Shown: positions 43,710 through 52,801 of the stretch, piece after piece
Layout of the letters: the number at the start of each line of letters is the position of its first letter
Numbering within the stretch: the first letter of the stretch is position 1
The notes under the pieces: model-generated
The model's input: only the letters and a program-made list of their open reading frames with translations
The model's database searches: none
Told to the model about the DNA's origin: nothing
Assembly: GCA_028823415.1 (NCBI GenBank)
Contig: JAPKBL010000006.1
Span: 1-64,000 of the forward strand
Direction of reading: 5' to 3'
Length of the DNA stretch: 64,000 nucleotides
Source of the DNA: Mariniblastus sp.
GTDB lineage: Bacteria; Planctomycetota; Planctomycetia; Pirellulales; Pirellulaceae
Position numbers and translations under genes: made by a program

Positions 43710-45620
43710 TTAATCGAAACACTGCTCGCCCCAAATAATTGTGTTGATTAATGGCCATTTCCAAAGCGAGAGCCCATCAGGAAAGTTGGCCACTTCTGCG
43801 AGCGCTTCGGGCCGAAAGAGGGTCTTTGCAAAATCACTGCTTACAAGCTTGTCCTTGATCCAGGGCTGCCAATCCGAACTAAGCCAGCGAGGGAGCGGAG
43901 TTGGAAAACTCATTTTAGGGCGTTGCGCGAGCGCGGTAGGCATAAGGCCGGAAGCGACTGACCTTAAGATCCGTTTGGACCGAAGGCTGCCTCGTTGCGA
44001 TAAAGCCAAAGAATTGAGCCAGGTAGATTTTTCACCTGGCGCGAGGTCTATTTTATAGTCGTGTGGGAGCTTGACAGCATTTTCAATAACGACATGGTCT
44101 GCAAAGGGCACTCGCGCTTCGAGGCTGGCTGCCATGGTGGCTGTGTCGAGTCGCCTTAAGAGGCTTTCAAGATTGACACTTATTAACACACCGGCGTATT
44201 TTTCGGCGGTAGGGATATCCCCGTGCGAGTCGAACATTTGTTGGTAATGCGAGGTGATGTTCTGCGGTATGTCATCGGAAAAATATTCCGGACGGAAGAG
44301 CGCTTTTTGCGCACTCCATGGGATCAAGCCGTTGGATGACAGATAGTGCTCGGCAAGCGAACCGAATTTATCTTGACCATATTGCTGGTTTAGGCCATTT
44401 CGAAATTCAGCTTGTTGTGTTTCATTTAATTCGTTGGTGCGTTGGGCGCGATCGAAGTCGTTTCCGGACCAATGCTGAATCGCGTAACCGCAGAATGCCT
44501 CGTCCGCGCCTTCACCTCCAAGTGCAACGCCACAAAACTTTTTCAAATGCTTTGCGATGTTGAAAATAATGGTGTCAGTTGGTGTCGCTAGCGGAGATTC
44601 GAGTTTGCCGACTAACGCTTGCCAACTGTCGAGGTATTGTTCGCTAGTGATTCGTACTTCCGAATAATCAAAATCGAGATGAGAGGCGCAGGAGCGCGCG
44701 AATTCAAAATCGCTGCCGGCTTCGTTAGTGGGTGGATTATCGATCCCTCCACCACAGACCCCAACCATTTTATTGCCAGATTGTTGTCGCACCAAAGTTG
44801 CCAAGGTATTGGAGTCAACTCCGCCGCTCATCATCATGCCGACGTTAACATCGCTCTTGAGGTGTTGTTGGACGGTGTGCTTGAGCGACTCGCCAAGCTG
44901 GGTTGCTGCGTCTTCAAATCCGAGGTTGGACGTTGTCGCTTGTGTGGGAGGAACCCAGTAGAAATCGCTGTTCAAATCTGGGTATTGAAAGGTGACGATT
45001 TCACCTGGCAGCAAGGTTGAAATTCCCTGAAAAACGGTATCTCGGCCAAGAGTGATTCTAAGTGTTTGGAGGTAGTGAGAGATGGCCGCAAAATTCGGTT
45101 GCGATGTAAATCGAGGGTGCATTCGGATGGCGGCGACCGAGCTGGCGAAGATAAAGTCTCCGTCAATCGCGGCATAAAACAGCGGTTTCATGCCGACTCG
45201 ATCGCGTACCAGCCATGCTTTTCCCGTGCTCAGCTCAATCGCGGCAAAAGCGAACATGCCGCGGATCTTATCAATACACTTTTTGCCCCACAGCGCCCAA
45301 GCTTCTGCTAAGACCTCGGTATCGCAATTGGTGTGTAGCTGGATTCCATTCTCCGAGAGTGATTTGGCAATTTCATCGTCATTGTAAATTTCGCCGTTGT
45401 AGACGAACGCATATTTGCCGTTTTGAGAAATCCAAGGTTGCTGGCCATGCGCGATATCCCGAATCGCAAGTCGGCGATGCGCCAAGGTGATATTGGAATG
45501 CCGAAAAAAACCTGCCCCGTCGGGGCCGCGATCTTCCATCGTGTCGCGCATCTTAAGCACACGCGACTCATCCAGTGAGTCGCCGTTCGGGCCGGTGATA
45601 ATGCCCAGAATTCCACACAT
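43710..45620 (-). CDS. asnB: Glutamine-hydrolysing asparagine synthetase
   Basis: 636 residues from the ATG at 45620, chosen because Cys2 becomes the N-terminal nucleophile (MCGILG). The glutaminase half has RGPDGAG (32-37), LAHRRLAI and YNGEIYN; the synthetase half has the ATP pyrophosphatase loop SGGVDS at 265-270. It makes asparagine from aspartate and glutamine; related enzymes amidate cell-wall or capsule components. Its place between an HDOD gene and fliS in a flagellar island is odd: it could be a housekeeping gene by chance or could modify an envelope substrate. Domain calls are firm; the substrate is not. Confidence 0.9.
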   Translation of the reverse strand: MCGILGIITGPNGDSLDESRVLKMRDTMEDRGPDGAGFFRHSNITLAHRRLAIRDIAHGQQPWISQNGKYAFVYNGEIYNDDEIAKSLSENGIQLHTNCDTEVLAEAWALWGKKCIDKIRGMFAFAAIELSTGKAWLVRDRVGMKPLFYAAIDGDFIFASSVAAIRMHPRFTSQPNFAAISHYLQTLRITLGRDTVFQGISTLLPGEIVTFQYPDLNSDFYWVPPTQATTSNLGFEDAATQLGESLKHTVQQHLKSDVNVGMMMSGGVDSNTLATLVRQQSGNKMVGVCGGGIDNPPTNEAGSDFEFARSCASHLDFDYSEVRITSEQYLDSWQALVGKLESPLATPTDTIIFNIAKHLKKFCGVALGGEGADEAFCGYAIQHWSGNDFDRAQRTNELNETQQAEFRNGLNQQYGQDKFGSLAEHYLSSNGLIPWSAQKALFRPEYFSDDIPQNITSHYQQMFDSHGDIPTAEKYAGVLISVNLESLLRRLDTATMAASLEARVPFADHVVIENAVKLPHDYKIDLAPGEKSTWLNSLALSQRGSLRSKRILRSVASGLMPTALAQRPKMSFPTPLPRWLSSDWQPWIKDKLVSSDFAKTLFRPEALAEVANFPDGLSLWKWPLINTIIWGEQCFD

Positions 45621-45777
45621 AACAATCCATTTTTTAGGGAAAGGTACCGCAAGATCACCCGCCAAGTCGTCGTTGACGCAGATCCATCAACGGAGAGGTC
45701 GTTTTTTCCTTGCGGAATCTAAGCCACTGAGGGGTTCAATGGAGCGCAATGTTTCCGGAAAGGACGTTGAGACTTGC

Positions 45778-46188
45778 TTAGGCGATGGTGTTTACACCAC
45801 TGGATTGGGCAATCGGTGGGATCTCTCCATCAGTTTCGAGTTGAACCGCCTGTTCTCTGATTTGGGCATAGCTTTCACGGAGTTGCTTTGTGAAATGAAT
45901 GGCCTCGGAGAAATTCTGTTGTTCAATTCTCGTCATGATAAAATGTAATAGTCGAGCAACATCGACCGCGATTGGGTATTTCTCGGTATCGAGACCGCTG
46001 TGAATTCCCATGATCAATTTGTTGGATTCATACCCATACTGCTTCAACATTTTTTGATCGCCCGCTTCTTTTGCTGATTGGGCAGCTGCCAGGGAAGCGA
46101 TGGCGCGGTCGTAAAGGATAAGCAACATGTCGATTCTCGAAAGTCCTTTGATCATATTGTCCAGCACTTGATCACTTTGATACGCCAT
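45778..46188 (-). CDS. fliS: Flagellin chaperone FliS
   Basis: 136 residues, typical size. The four-helix FliS pattern is clear: MIKGLSRIDMLLILYDRAIASLAAAQSAKE and the KEAIHFTKQL-like third helix, ending VARLLHFIMTRIEQQNFSEAIHFTKQL. FliS binds the flagellin C-terminus in the cytosol and prevents early polymerisation. It follows fliD by 67 bases, the normal fliD-fliS order. The stop is near the 3' end of the island's minus block. Confidence 0.9.
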   Translation of the reverse strand: MAYQSDQVLDNMIKGLSRIDMLLILYDRAIASLAAAQSAKEAGDQKMLKQYGYESNKLIMGIHSGLDTEKYPIAVDVARLLHFIMTRIEQQNFSEAIHFTKQLRESYAQIREQAVQLETDGEIPPIAQSSGVNTIA

Positions 46189-46255
46189 TGGTTTACATCC
46201 TTTTAAACAGAATTGAGTTCTAGTTAGGCGATTGCCGTTATCTTTGAACGAGAGG

Positions 46256-48232
46256 TTAGAGTGACGCCAGTTGGCTGGTTAGAAAACTGCTTGTACTCTG
46301 CAGATCACTGAGGACGCGTTCGAGGGTAGTGAACTGAGCGATCAAGTCTTCTGTTTTTGATTCACTAATCGCATTGACACGCGCGATCGACGCATCGAGT
46401 GATTCGATTCTCAGCTCGAAGTTGTCGTCGACAGTTTTTAGGGTGCCAACATCGGAAGCCAGCAATTCACCAAAATATTTATCGAGGGATGAGCTGATTC
46501 CCCTCGCGATATTAACGTTTGCCTCTACTCCGGTCGAGACCTGTCCTGACGTCAATGTGACACGTAGCTGAAGGTCGGCTGTGTTGGCATTTTCAGAATC
46601 GCCTACCAAAACGCGTCCGGTACCGGTCGCAGTCTCGATCACACCATCGACAATAAATGAGCCCGCCACGTCACGCCCCACGCCCGTCTCAGTTCCGTCA
46701 AACCCCAATACGGCACTCGCGGTCCCCGTGATATTGGCTATTTCGGATGCCAGTCCGTAACGCTGCGAGGTGATTTCTAAGAACCCGGATTCAAGAGAGA
46801 TATTGACGTCATCAAAATCTCGAGTGTCCGATCCGTTAATTCTGGATTGAAGGTGGCTCACAAGCTCTTCTTGTGTATACGTGCCAGAAGCAAGGGAGAT
46901 GGTTGCTGTTTCGAGGCTGTCGATTGTCAACTGTAGTTGATTATTGGAAGCGTCAATCGTGATCGAACTGCCGAGGCCATTGGCTGCCGTGACGACCCCG
47001 CGTTCGGCGGACTGAAGGATGTCGACCTGGTAGCTGGATGTGCTTGTTTTCGTCCGTGTACTCCCGAGTAAAAAACTGACTCCGGAGTTATCACTCAGGC
47101 CACTCATCCCAAAAACGCGCTGAATGTCTGAGGGGTCAAGTCCCTCCGTATTGCCCTGCAGCACACTCTCCAGTTCGGAGTTGTTGATCGTCAGTTTTCC
47201 AGTGTTATCAATGTCGATCCCGAGTTGCGAGAGTCGATTGATTGACGACGAAATGCCGGGAACACTTTCGGTCACCATTGAACTGAGAGTGTTTTTTAAC
47301 GTGGACACCGTTCGATTTCCCAACAGTGGACTCGCGGTATTGTTGGCGGTGTTAAAGGCGGTTTGGTCATCAATGTACTGAATCATGGAATTGTAGCTTT
47401 CGACAAATCCCGTGATCGATGTTTTGGCGGCCGCAGTGTCGCGCGTTACCTTAATGTTGATGTCTTTCGAGACGTCTGCTGACTCAAGGTTTAACGTGAC
47501 GTTTTCGATTAATCCATCGATCACATTGGAGTCGTACTCCGCAACGATTGCTCCAGCGCCGGAGCCAAGTTGGAGTTCCGCATTGGTCGCATCCTGAATG
47601 GCGGCACCGGAAAAATCGGGCAGTACTTCACTTCCAGTAGGCGTGATTAAGTTGTTGGTGACATTGATTTGGTTTGCTTCGCCCGAATACTTCGACGACA
47701 GCAGGATTCGATGGGCGGAGTTGGCCTGATCAAATACAATCGATGCCGAGACGTCTGCGGATTGGGTGTTGATTGCGTCAACAAGCCCAGCGACCGTGTT
47801 GTTGGAGTTGTCGACGGTGATATCAGTTACTGACCGGTCGCCCACCTGAAAGGAGATCGTGCCGGTTGAAATCGTGGTCGACGGGTCATTAAAACCCTGG
47901 GATCCTATCTGGTGCGCTCTTGCCAGTGAATTGACCCTGACATTGTAAGTGCCGGGAATGGCTTTCGATTCTGAAGTCACCGTCAAGATGGATTCGTCGC
48001 TTGATGATGCTGTGGTTTGATCAAAAACTGAGCCCGTCGAGCGGTTCAGTAGACTCATGCTTGATTTGAGCGAGAGAAGGCGCGCTTCGACACCTTGGAA
48101 CGCTGCTTGTTCCGTGAGAATTTTATTTTTTTTAACGGTCAGGCGATCGACCTGAGATTGTTGAAGGGAGACGAGACCTTCGATAATCGACGTGGTGTCG
48201 AGTCCACTGACGAGTCCATCAATGGAAAACAT
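46256..48232 (-). CDS. fliD: Filament cap protein FliD
   Basis: 658 residues, longer than E. coli FliD (468). N-terminal features: MFSIDGLVSGLDTTSIIEGLVSLQQSQVDRLTVKKNKILTEQAA, and a coiled-coil C-terminus (TLKTVDDNFELRIESLDASIARVNAISESKTEDLIAQFTTLERVLSDLQS). The central part is Ser/Thr/Asn-rich with several beta-type repeats and is the exposed part of the cap. FliD sits at the filament tip and guides flagellin folding. GGGAG lies 8 bases upstream of the ATG. Confidence 0.93.
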   Translation of the reverse strand: MFSIDGLVSGLDTTSIIEGLVSLQQSQVDRLTVKKNKILTEQAAFQGVEARLLSLKSSMSLLNRSTGSVFDQTTASSSDESILTVTSESKAIPGTYNVRVNSLARAHQIGSQGFNDPSTTISTGTISFQVGDRSVTDITVDNSNNTVAGLVDAINTQSADVSASIVFDQANSAHRILLSSKYSGEANQINVTNNLITPTGSEVLPDFSGAAIQDATNAELQLGSGAGAIVAEYDSNVIDGLIENVTLNLESADVSKDINIKVTRDTAAAKTSITGFVESYNSMIQYIDDQTAFNTANNTASPLLGNRTVSTLKNTLSSMVTESVPGISSSINRLSQLGIDIDNTGKLTINNSELESVLQGNTEGLDPSDIQRVFGMSGLSDNSGVSFLLGSTRTKTSTSSYQVDILQSAERGVVTAANGLGSSITIDASNNQLQLTIDSLETATISLASGTYTQEELVSHLQSRINGSDTRDFDDVNISLESGFLEITSQRYGLASEIANITGTASAVLGFDGTETGVGRDVAGSFIVDGVIETATGTGRVLVGDSENANTADLQLRVTLTSGQVSTGVEANVNIARGISSSLDKYFGELLASDVGTLKTVDDNFELRIESLDASIARVNAISESKTEDLIAQFTTLERVLSDLQSTSSFLTSQLASL

Positions 48233-48282
48233 GTGATTTCTCCCAGCGGCTAGGGAAATGAAACTTTCTTTTGCTTATGCTT

Positions 48283-48322
48283 ATTAAACGAAACAATGAA
48301 AGTTGGCCGAAGCCGACTTTCA
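48283..48322 (-). terminator. Rho-independent terminator of the flagellin gene
   Basis: On the minus strand an 11-base stem TGAAAGTCGGC pairs with GCCAACTTTCA (one G-U pair) around a UUCG tetraloop, followed by TTGTTTCGTTT. It begins 104 bases after the flagellin stop. A second hairpin, GCTCCC-CGCA-GGGAGC (48342-48357), lies between the two. Confidence 0.8.
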
Positions 48323-48425
48323 TCGTCGCTGTGTTGAACCAGCTCCCCGCAGGGAGCCCAGTTCGTTTATCTAGGAAGTTCCATCGGTTGAAAGAAGCTT
48401 CCAATCGTATGTTTTCTCGGTTGAT

Positions 48426-49835
48426 TTAGCCAAGTAGCGAAAGGATCAACTGAGATGACTGGTTTGCACTCGAAAGGACCGAAGCACCTGCCTGAACCAA
48501 AACCTGGCTGTTGGTAAACTTCGAAATTTCGTCAGCGAAATCGGTATCACGGATGACCGACTCAGCGTTAACGGTGTTTTCCAGTGTTGAACGCATGTTG
48601 GTCGCAGTCGACTCCAAAGTGTTGCCTTGGAAAGCTCCCAATGTTCCACGAAGAGTTGAGATCTCATCAATTGCTGCGTCGATCACACCTAGAGAGTCTT
48701 GAGCTCCGGCGGCCGAAGTGACACTGATGTCATTCAAGCTGGTGAACTGGTTGCCAGCAACGCCGATTCCTAAGCCACTTGAATCGACTGAATCAATCGA
48801 AATTGAAACGGTTTGATTTTGATTGGCTCCGATTTGGAAGATCAGTGAGTTGTCTGCAATTGTGATATTACCCTGAGCACCGGTCGCGGTCTGTGTCAGG
48901 TTAGCAGCATCTTCTGCGATGCTAACCATGATGCCCTGTGAGAGCCCTGCAGATCCGGTCAAAACGTTGCCGCTACCTGTTGCAGCGTTGCCACCGATGG
49001 TACCAGCGATGTTGACACCTGAATCCTGAACGAGAGTCGATCCAAATCCAGAACTTGTACCGGCAGCAGCAGTGTCTGAGATGACATCAATCGTTGCTGA
49101 GGTTCCGAAGGATTCTGTTCGCAAGCGAGTGGCTCCAGCATCTACATCAGCAACAACACCCGTTTGTCCGCTAAATTCATTGATCCGATCAACAACGGCG
49201 TTTTGGTCAAGGCCGGCGTTGAGCGAAATGCTTACTCCGTTAAGAGTCAGCGTCTCTGCGGCAGCTAACGCCGCAGTTTGGGATGAGCCAGCGTTTGTAT
49301 TAGCTCGTTCAGCAACTGTTGTCACTGCCACAGCGTAAGAGCCAGCAGAAGTGTCCGAAGTTGCCTTCAAGTAGGTGACGTCAGTGTCACTCGCGGTTCC
49401 CTGTAAACCAGAAGATCCGTCAAGCAGGTTAGAATCGCCGAACTGAGTGTTAGCAGCAATACGGTTGATTGTATCGAGAACGTTGTCGATTTCAGCTTGG
49501 TTAGCAGCAAGTGCATCGGCATCGTTAACACCGGTGTTTGCCGAATCGATTGAAAGTGATCGAGCCTTTACCAACAGGCTGTTGATTTCAGTTAAAGCAC
49601 CTTCTGCAGTCTGAACAACGGAAACAGCCTTGTCGGTGTTATCGATTGCAGTTTTCAAGCCAGCGATCTGAGCTCGCTGCTTTTCAGAAATGACCAAAGC
49701 CGCTGGTCCGTCAGCACCACGGTTAACTTTGAAACCTGAAGAAAGTCGTTCGATCGAAGTATTAAGATTACTTTGTGAACGGCTAAGATTGTGTTGTGCG
49801 TTAAGAGCACTAACGTTGTTTTGAATGCCTAACAT
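48426..49835 (-). CDS. fliC: Flagellin
   Basis: 469 residues. The N-terminal D0/D1 region is conserved (MLGIQNNVSALNAQHNLSRSQSNLNTSIERLSSGFKVNRGADGPAALVISEKQRAQIAGL and KARSLSIDSANTGVNDADALAANQAEIDNVLDTINRIA), and so is the C-terminal D1/D0 (TRDTDFA-like VIRDTDFADEISKFTNSQVLVQAGASVLSSANQSSQLILSLL). The middle is variable and Ser/Thr/Ala-rich. Only this one flagellin gene is in the window. It is followed by a strong terminator. FliA would be expected to transcribe it, but I could not find a clear -10 GCCGATAA box upstream; read-through from flgM is possible. Confidence 0.96.
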   Translation of the reverse strand: MLGIQNNVSALNAQHNLSRSQSNLNTSIERLSSGFKVNRGADGPAALVISEKQRAQIAGLKTAIDNTDKAVSVVQTAEGALTEINSLLVKARSLSIDSANTGVNDADALAANQAEIDNVLDTINRIAANTQFGDSNLLDGSSGLQGTASDTDVTYLKATSDTSAGSYAVAVTTVAERANTNAGSSQTAALAAAETLTLNGVSISLNAGLDQNAVVDRINEFSGQTGVVADVDAGATRLRTESFGTSATIDVISDTAAAGTSSGFGSTLVQDSGVNIAGTIGGNAATGSGNVLTGSAGLSQGIMVSIAEDAANLTQTATGAQGNITIADNSLIFQIGANQNQTVSISIDSVDSSGLGIGVAGNQFTSLNDISVTSAAGAQDSLGVIDAAIDEISTLRGTLGAFQGNTLESTATNMRSTLENTVNAESVIRDTDFADEISKFTNSQVLVQAGASVLSSANQSSQLILSLLG

Positions 49836-49868
49836 GTGAGCGGGCTCCGATTAAAATGTGTTGGTTTT

Positions 49869-49877
49869 GGGGGGGGG
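49869..49877 (+). repeat. G9 homopolymer upstream of flagellin
   Basis: Nine consecutive G on the plus strand (C9 in the flagellin transcript), 34 bases upstream of the flagellin ATG. A homopolymer of this length can slip; in the leader it could tune spacing. The tract is seen directly; phase variation is only a possibility. Confidence 0.8.
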
Positions 49878-49945
49878 TAAAAGGTCATGCATCCTTGAAC
49901 AAAAATTTTCGGGATCCTTCCCTCTGAGCTTTGTCGTCTTCAGTT

Positions 49946-50203
49946 TTAGTCAACAATGTTCTGAGCGGCGGACTCCGCGGCGGCGCGAGTTGAGTACTCA
50001 CCCGCCTGGACTTTTGCCTGAATCTCAACAAGTAAACGTTCACGAACATTCATATCGCCTTCTAGACGTTCTAAAAGTCGACTCGGTTTAACCTCATCCG
50101 ACCGATCGACTTCTTTTCCGTTTTCAACGTTCTCCGGCTTGGGGCTGGAGTTGTTGATTTGAAAACGATCGCGTGGATTGTTGCCGTGATTATAAATTTC
50201 CAT
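49946..50203 (-). CDS. flgM: Anti-sigma-28 factor FlgM
   Basis: 85 residues from the ATG at 50203, which has AGAGG 6 bases upstream; the frame is open for 64 more codons but these are unlikely. The N-terminal half is polar and disordered (NSSPKPENVENGKEVDRS). The C-terminal half has the FlgM pattern of helices that cover sigma-28: VRERLLVEIQAKVQAGEYSTRAAAESAAQNIV. FlgM holds FliA inactive until it is exported through the finished hook. It lies directly upstream of flagellin on the same strand, so the two could share a transcript. Confidence 0.82.
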   Translation of the reverse strand: MEIYNHGNNPRDRFQINNSSPKPENVENGKEVDRSDEVKPSRLLERLEGDMNVRERLLVEIQAKVQAGEYSTRAAAESAAQNIVD

Positions 50204-50248
50204 AGTTGCCTCTAATATTCTTCCGACATGCGAGTTATCGAAGGGCTT

Positions 50249-50263
50249 GCGAAAAACTTGCCC
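50249..50263 (-). promoter_or_regulatory. Possible sigma-54 promoter of flgM
   Basis: On the minus strand GGGCAA, five bases, TCGC: the invariant GG and GC are spaced by 10 bases but the -24 and -12 boxes are each weaker than at the two strong sites. It lies about 46 bases before the flgM ATG. Offered as a candidate only. Confidence 0.35.
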
Positions 50264-50503
50264 CCGCAGAGCAAAAAAAAAATTGAGAACTCGATTTTGC
50301 TCGCTTCTGCCCGCGGGAACCCGCATAATCCTTGCTAGCGGAAGCATGGTGTTTATGATTTCGAGCCTTTTGTTTCGATAAACCGAAATAGTCAACTTTA
50401 ACGATTGCGCAGAAGCTATGGATTAGGTGGAGGCTTCGAGCCTTCGATTCGTCATCGAATCGAAAATGTTCGCGGGATGTTCCATCGGATAGAGACGTTC
50501 GCT

Positions 50504-52762
50504 ATGCAACAACTTCAATTGTGGAAATTTGCCACCCTGTTCTTTTGCGGGATCTTTGTCGGTTTTCTATGCCTAAAAAGTGTTTGGAGCGGGCCTGAAG
50601 AGCCAGTTGAGTCGGAAATTTCGCAAATCGGGATAGACGAACTTGGTAACCCGTTGCCATTTGCTGGTGATCGAGGGCAGGTCTCTAGCTTGGGAACCGT
50701 TGATTCTCCAAAGAACAGTTCGGATTCGACGAATTCGTCGGAAGCGACACAATCAATTCGTCCTTCGGTAACTTTCTTGCAGCACGGGGATCGTTACTTG
50801 ATTGCCGGAAACTACGCCTTGGCGCTGGGGAATTATCAGAAATTCGAAAAAGAACACGGGAGCGGCGGTAGCTCAATTCTCCTGAGGAAAGCGATCTGTT
50901 ACGAATTAAGTCACGACTACTATTCTGCATCGCACGCTTATCATGATGCAATTTTTCAATCTGGTAAAAATGAAAATCACAAGCTCCTTGCCACGGTTGG
51001 CTGTTCCCGCGTTTTGGCATTTCAAGGAAGAATGGTCGAAGCAATTGACCTGATTTCAAGTGAGATGCTGAAGATTGATTTTTATCCACATTTACCTGAG
51101 GCAATGAAATCACGTGTGGCATTTCAGTGGGCAAAGATATTGGAGTCCATTGCACTCAATGACGCGTCTTACTTCAGCAGCGACAATTCCATAGACAAGA
51201 TAGCCGAAGACCGGGAGGAGTTTGCTCAGTTCTCAAGTGTCGGTGGTTTTTTGCTGGCATCATTTGATTTGTTGCGACCTTTGTCGGTGGCGGTTGATAC
51301 TCCAATCCCTGACCCCGAGAGTTTCCTTACCAGCGTCGATGATCCAGTTTCTCAGCAGCCACGTGTTTCGAAGAGTACTGACGCTTTATCTTTATCGTTG
51401 TTGCAGCGACCGACCAATCTGGCGACAACCATTACAGTGTCGATTTCGACAAATGTTCAGCCACTTTTGAAATTGCTGGGAGAGATCTCCGCCCGCTCCC
51501 AATTAGAAATGAAATTTAGTAGTCAGGCGAAAGAAGCGCTCAGTGGCCGGTCTCGTGCGATTGTTTTAAATACAATCTCAATTGGCGTATTGTTAGACGA
51601 AATTCTCGTGCCGCACCAATTGGTGTGGTATCAGAAAGATAACTCGATCACGGTCGTTAGCGAGAGCGAAGCGGGCGAAGCCGATACCTGTCAATTTCGT
51701 TATGATGCGGCGAATCGTGCATTTCAGCGATTAGAGATTGAATATAGCGAAAGCAATTACCGAAGATCTTCCCTGCTGTCGCGGGCCGGTCTAGCGATCA
51801 TTGAGCAGGATTATGATGGTGCCGCAAACCTATTTCAGGAGCTGCATCAATCCAATCCACGCGGTGAAATCAATGCCAAATTATTTTTCAATTTGGCCAA
51901 GTTGAATTTGTTGCTCGATCGCCCTGAGGAAGCGATCCCCATGTTCTACAGTGCGATTGACCAGACACGTGATGCGGATATCCAGTCCAGTAGTTACTGC
52001 CTTCTGAGTGAGCTCGAGATTTCGAAGGGGGATCTCAAAGAGGCGATTCGTTCGTCGCATCGTGGGCTGGCCACAGCGGTAACCACCCATCAGAAAACGA
52101 CTGCGACATTGAACCTCGCGAGAGCTTATTTACTTAATAAGGACCCGTTTACATGCAACGACAGCATCTTCAGAAATAAAAAATGGATTCCAAAGCAAAC
52201 GACCGAAAGTTCAATCGCCGCTATCCTTGGCTCCTACGCGCGCTCCATCGGCTTGAAGAATAAGAGCGAACTGGCAAGAGAACGGACACGTTTGTTAGAG
52301 GCGGTGAGTGTAGTCGATTCCGAAAAGTGTCGGTCTTTTGTGGATTGTTATGTAGCCGGTTTAAGTTACGCCAACTTGGGGTTTCGAGATCGGGCAAGAG
52401 AAATGTATATCGGAGCCCTGGCTAAGCCGGACATCGGCGTCTGGCAGCGGCGCATTGTTTTTGAATTGGCAATGCTCCAAAAAGAGTCGGAACTCTATAA
52501 CGCTTCGATTAATACGTTGAATTCTTTAACGACGGAAGAGGACCAGTGGAAGATCCGGGCGTTAGCGCAATTAGCGAAGATTTATAACGACTTAGACAAA
52601 ACAGACCTGAGCTATGAAATGTGCAAGGCGCTTTGGCAGATGGATTTGAATGAGCAACAAAAAGAAGCGACATTGCAATTGATGGGTGGGGTTTATCAGA
52701 AGCAGGGTAAACATTTTGCGGCCGCGCTTTGCTTTGCCGGTTTACTACCCGATGAACTTTAA
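50504..52762 (+). CDS. TPR protein with STN-like domain, possible flagellar accessory
   Basis: 752 residues from the ATG at 50504; earlier in-frame starts (50405 TTG, 50477 ATG) exist. An N-terminal hydrophobic segment (about 8-27) anchors or exports it. Residues 75-270 contain TPR-like helices (YLIAGNYALALGNYQKFEKEHG; AICYELSHDYYSASHAY). Then comes a block (about 335-400) with the profile of secretin/TonB short N-terminal (STN) domains: TITVSISTNVQPLLKLLGEIS and ISIGVLLDEILVPHQLVWYQKDNSITVV. A longer TPR array follows to the end. I know no named family. The place in the flagellar island and the scaffold-like build suggest a periplasmic motor accessory. Confidence 0.7.
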   Translation: MQQLQLWKFATLFFCGIFVGFLCLKSVWSGPEEPVESEISQIGIDELGNPLPFAGDRGQVSSLGTVDSPKNSSDSTNSSEATQSIRPSVTFLQHGDRYLIAGNYALALGNYQKFEKEHGSGGSSILLRKAICYELSHDYYSASHAYHDAIFQSGKNENHKLLATVGCSRVLAFQGRMVEAIDLISSEMLKIDFYPHLPEAMKSRVAFQWAKILESIALNDASYFSSDNSIDKIAEDREEFAQFSSVGGFLLASFDLLRPLSVAVDTPIPDPESFLTSVDDPVSQQPRVSKSTDALSLSLLQRPTNLATTITVSISTNVQPLLKLLGEISARSQLEMKFSSQAKEALSGRSRAIVLNTISIGVLLDEILVPHQLVWYQKDNSITVVSESEAGEADTCQFRYDAANRAFQRLEIEYSESNYRRSSLLSRAGLAIIEQDYDGAANLFQELHQSNPRGEINAKLFFNLAKLNLLLDRPEEAIPMFYSAIDQTRDADIQSSSYCLLSELEISKGDLKEAIRSSHRGLATAVTTHQKTTATLNLARAYLLNKDPFTCNDSIFRNKKWIPKQTTESSIAAILGSYARSIGLKNKSELARERTRLLEAVSVVDSEKCRSFVDCYVAGLSYANLGFRDRAREMYIGALAKPDIGVWQRRIVFELAMLQKESELYNASINTLNSLTTEEDQWKIRALAQLAKIYNDLDKTDLSYEMCKALWQMDLNEQQKEATLQLMGGVYQKQGKHFAAALCFAGLLPDEL

Positions 52763-52801
52763 GCGACCCTGAGAGTTTGTGGTGGAAAAGTGAGAAATGG
52801 T

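Noticed and set aside
48243-48268. GAAAGTTT and GCCGCTGG on the minus strand resembling a sigma-28 promoter for fliD
   Set aside because: Only half of the -10 box matches, the spacer is 10 bases, and it lies too close to the fliD start to leave a leader.
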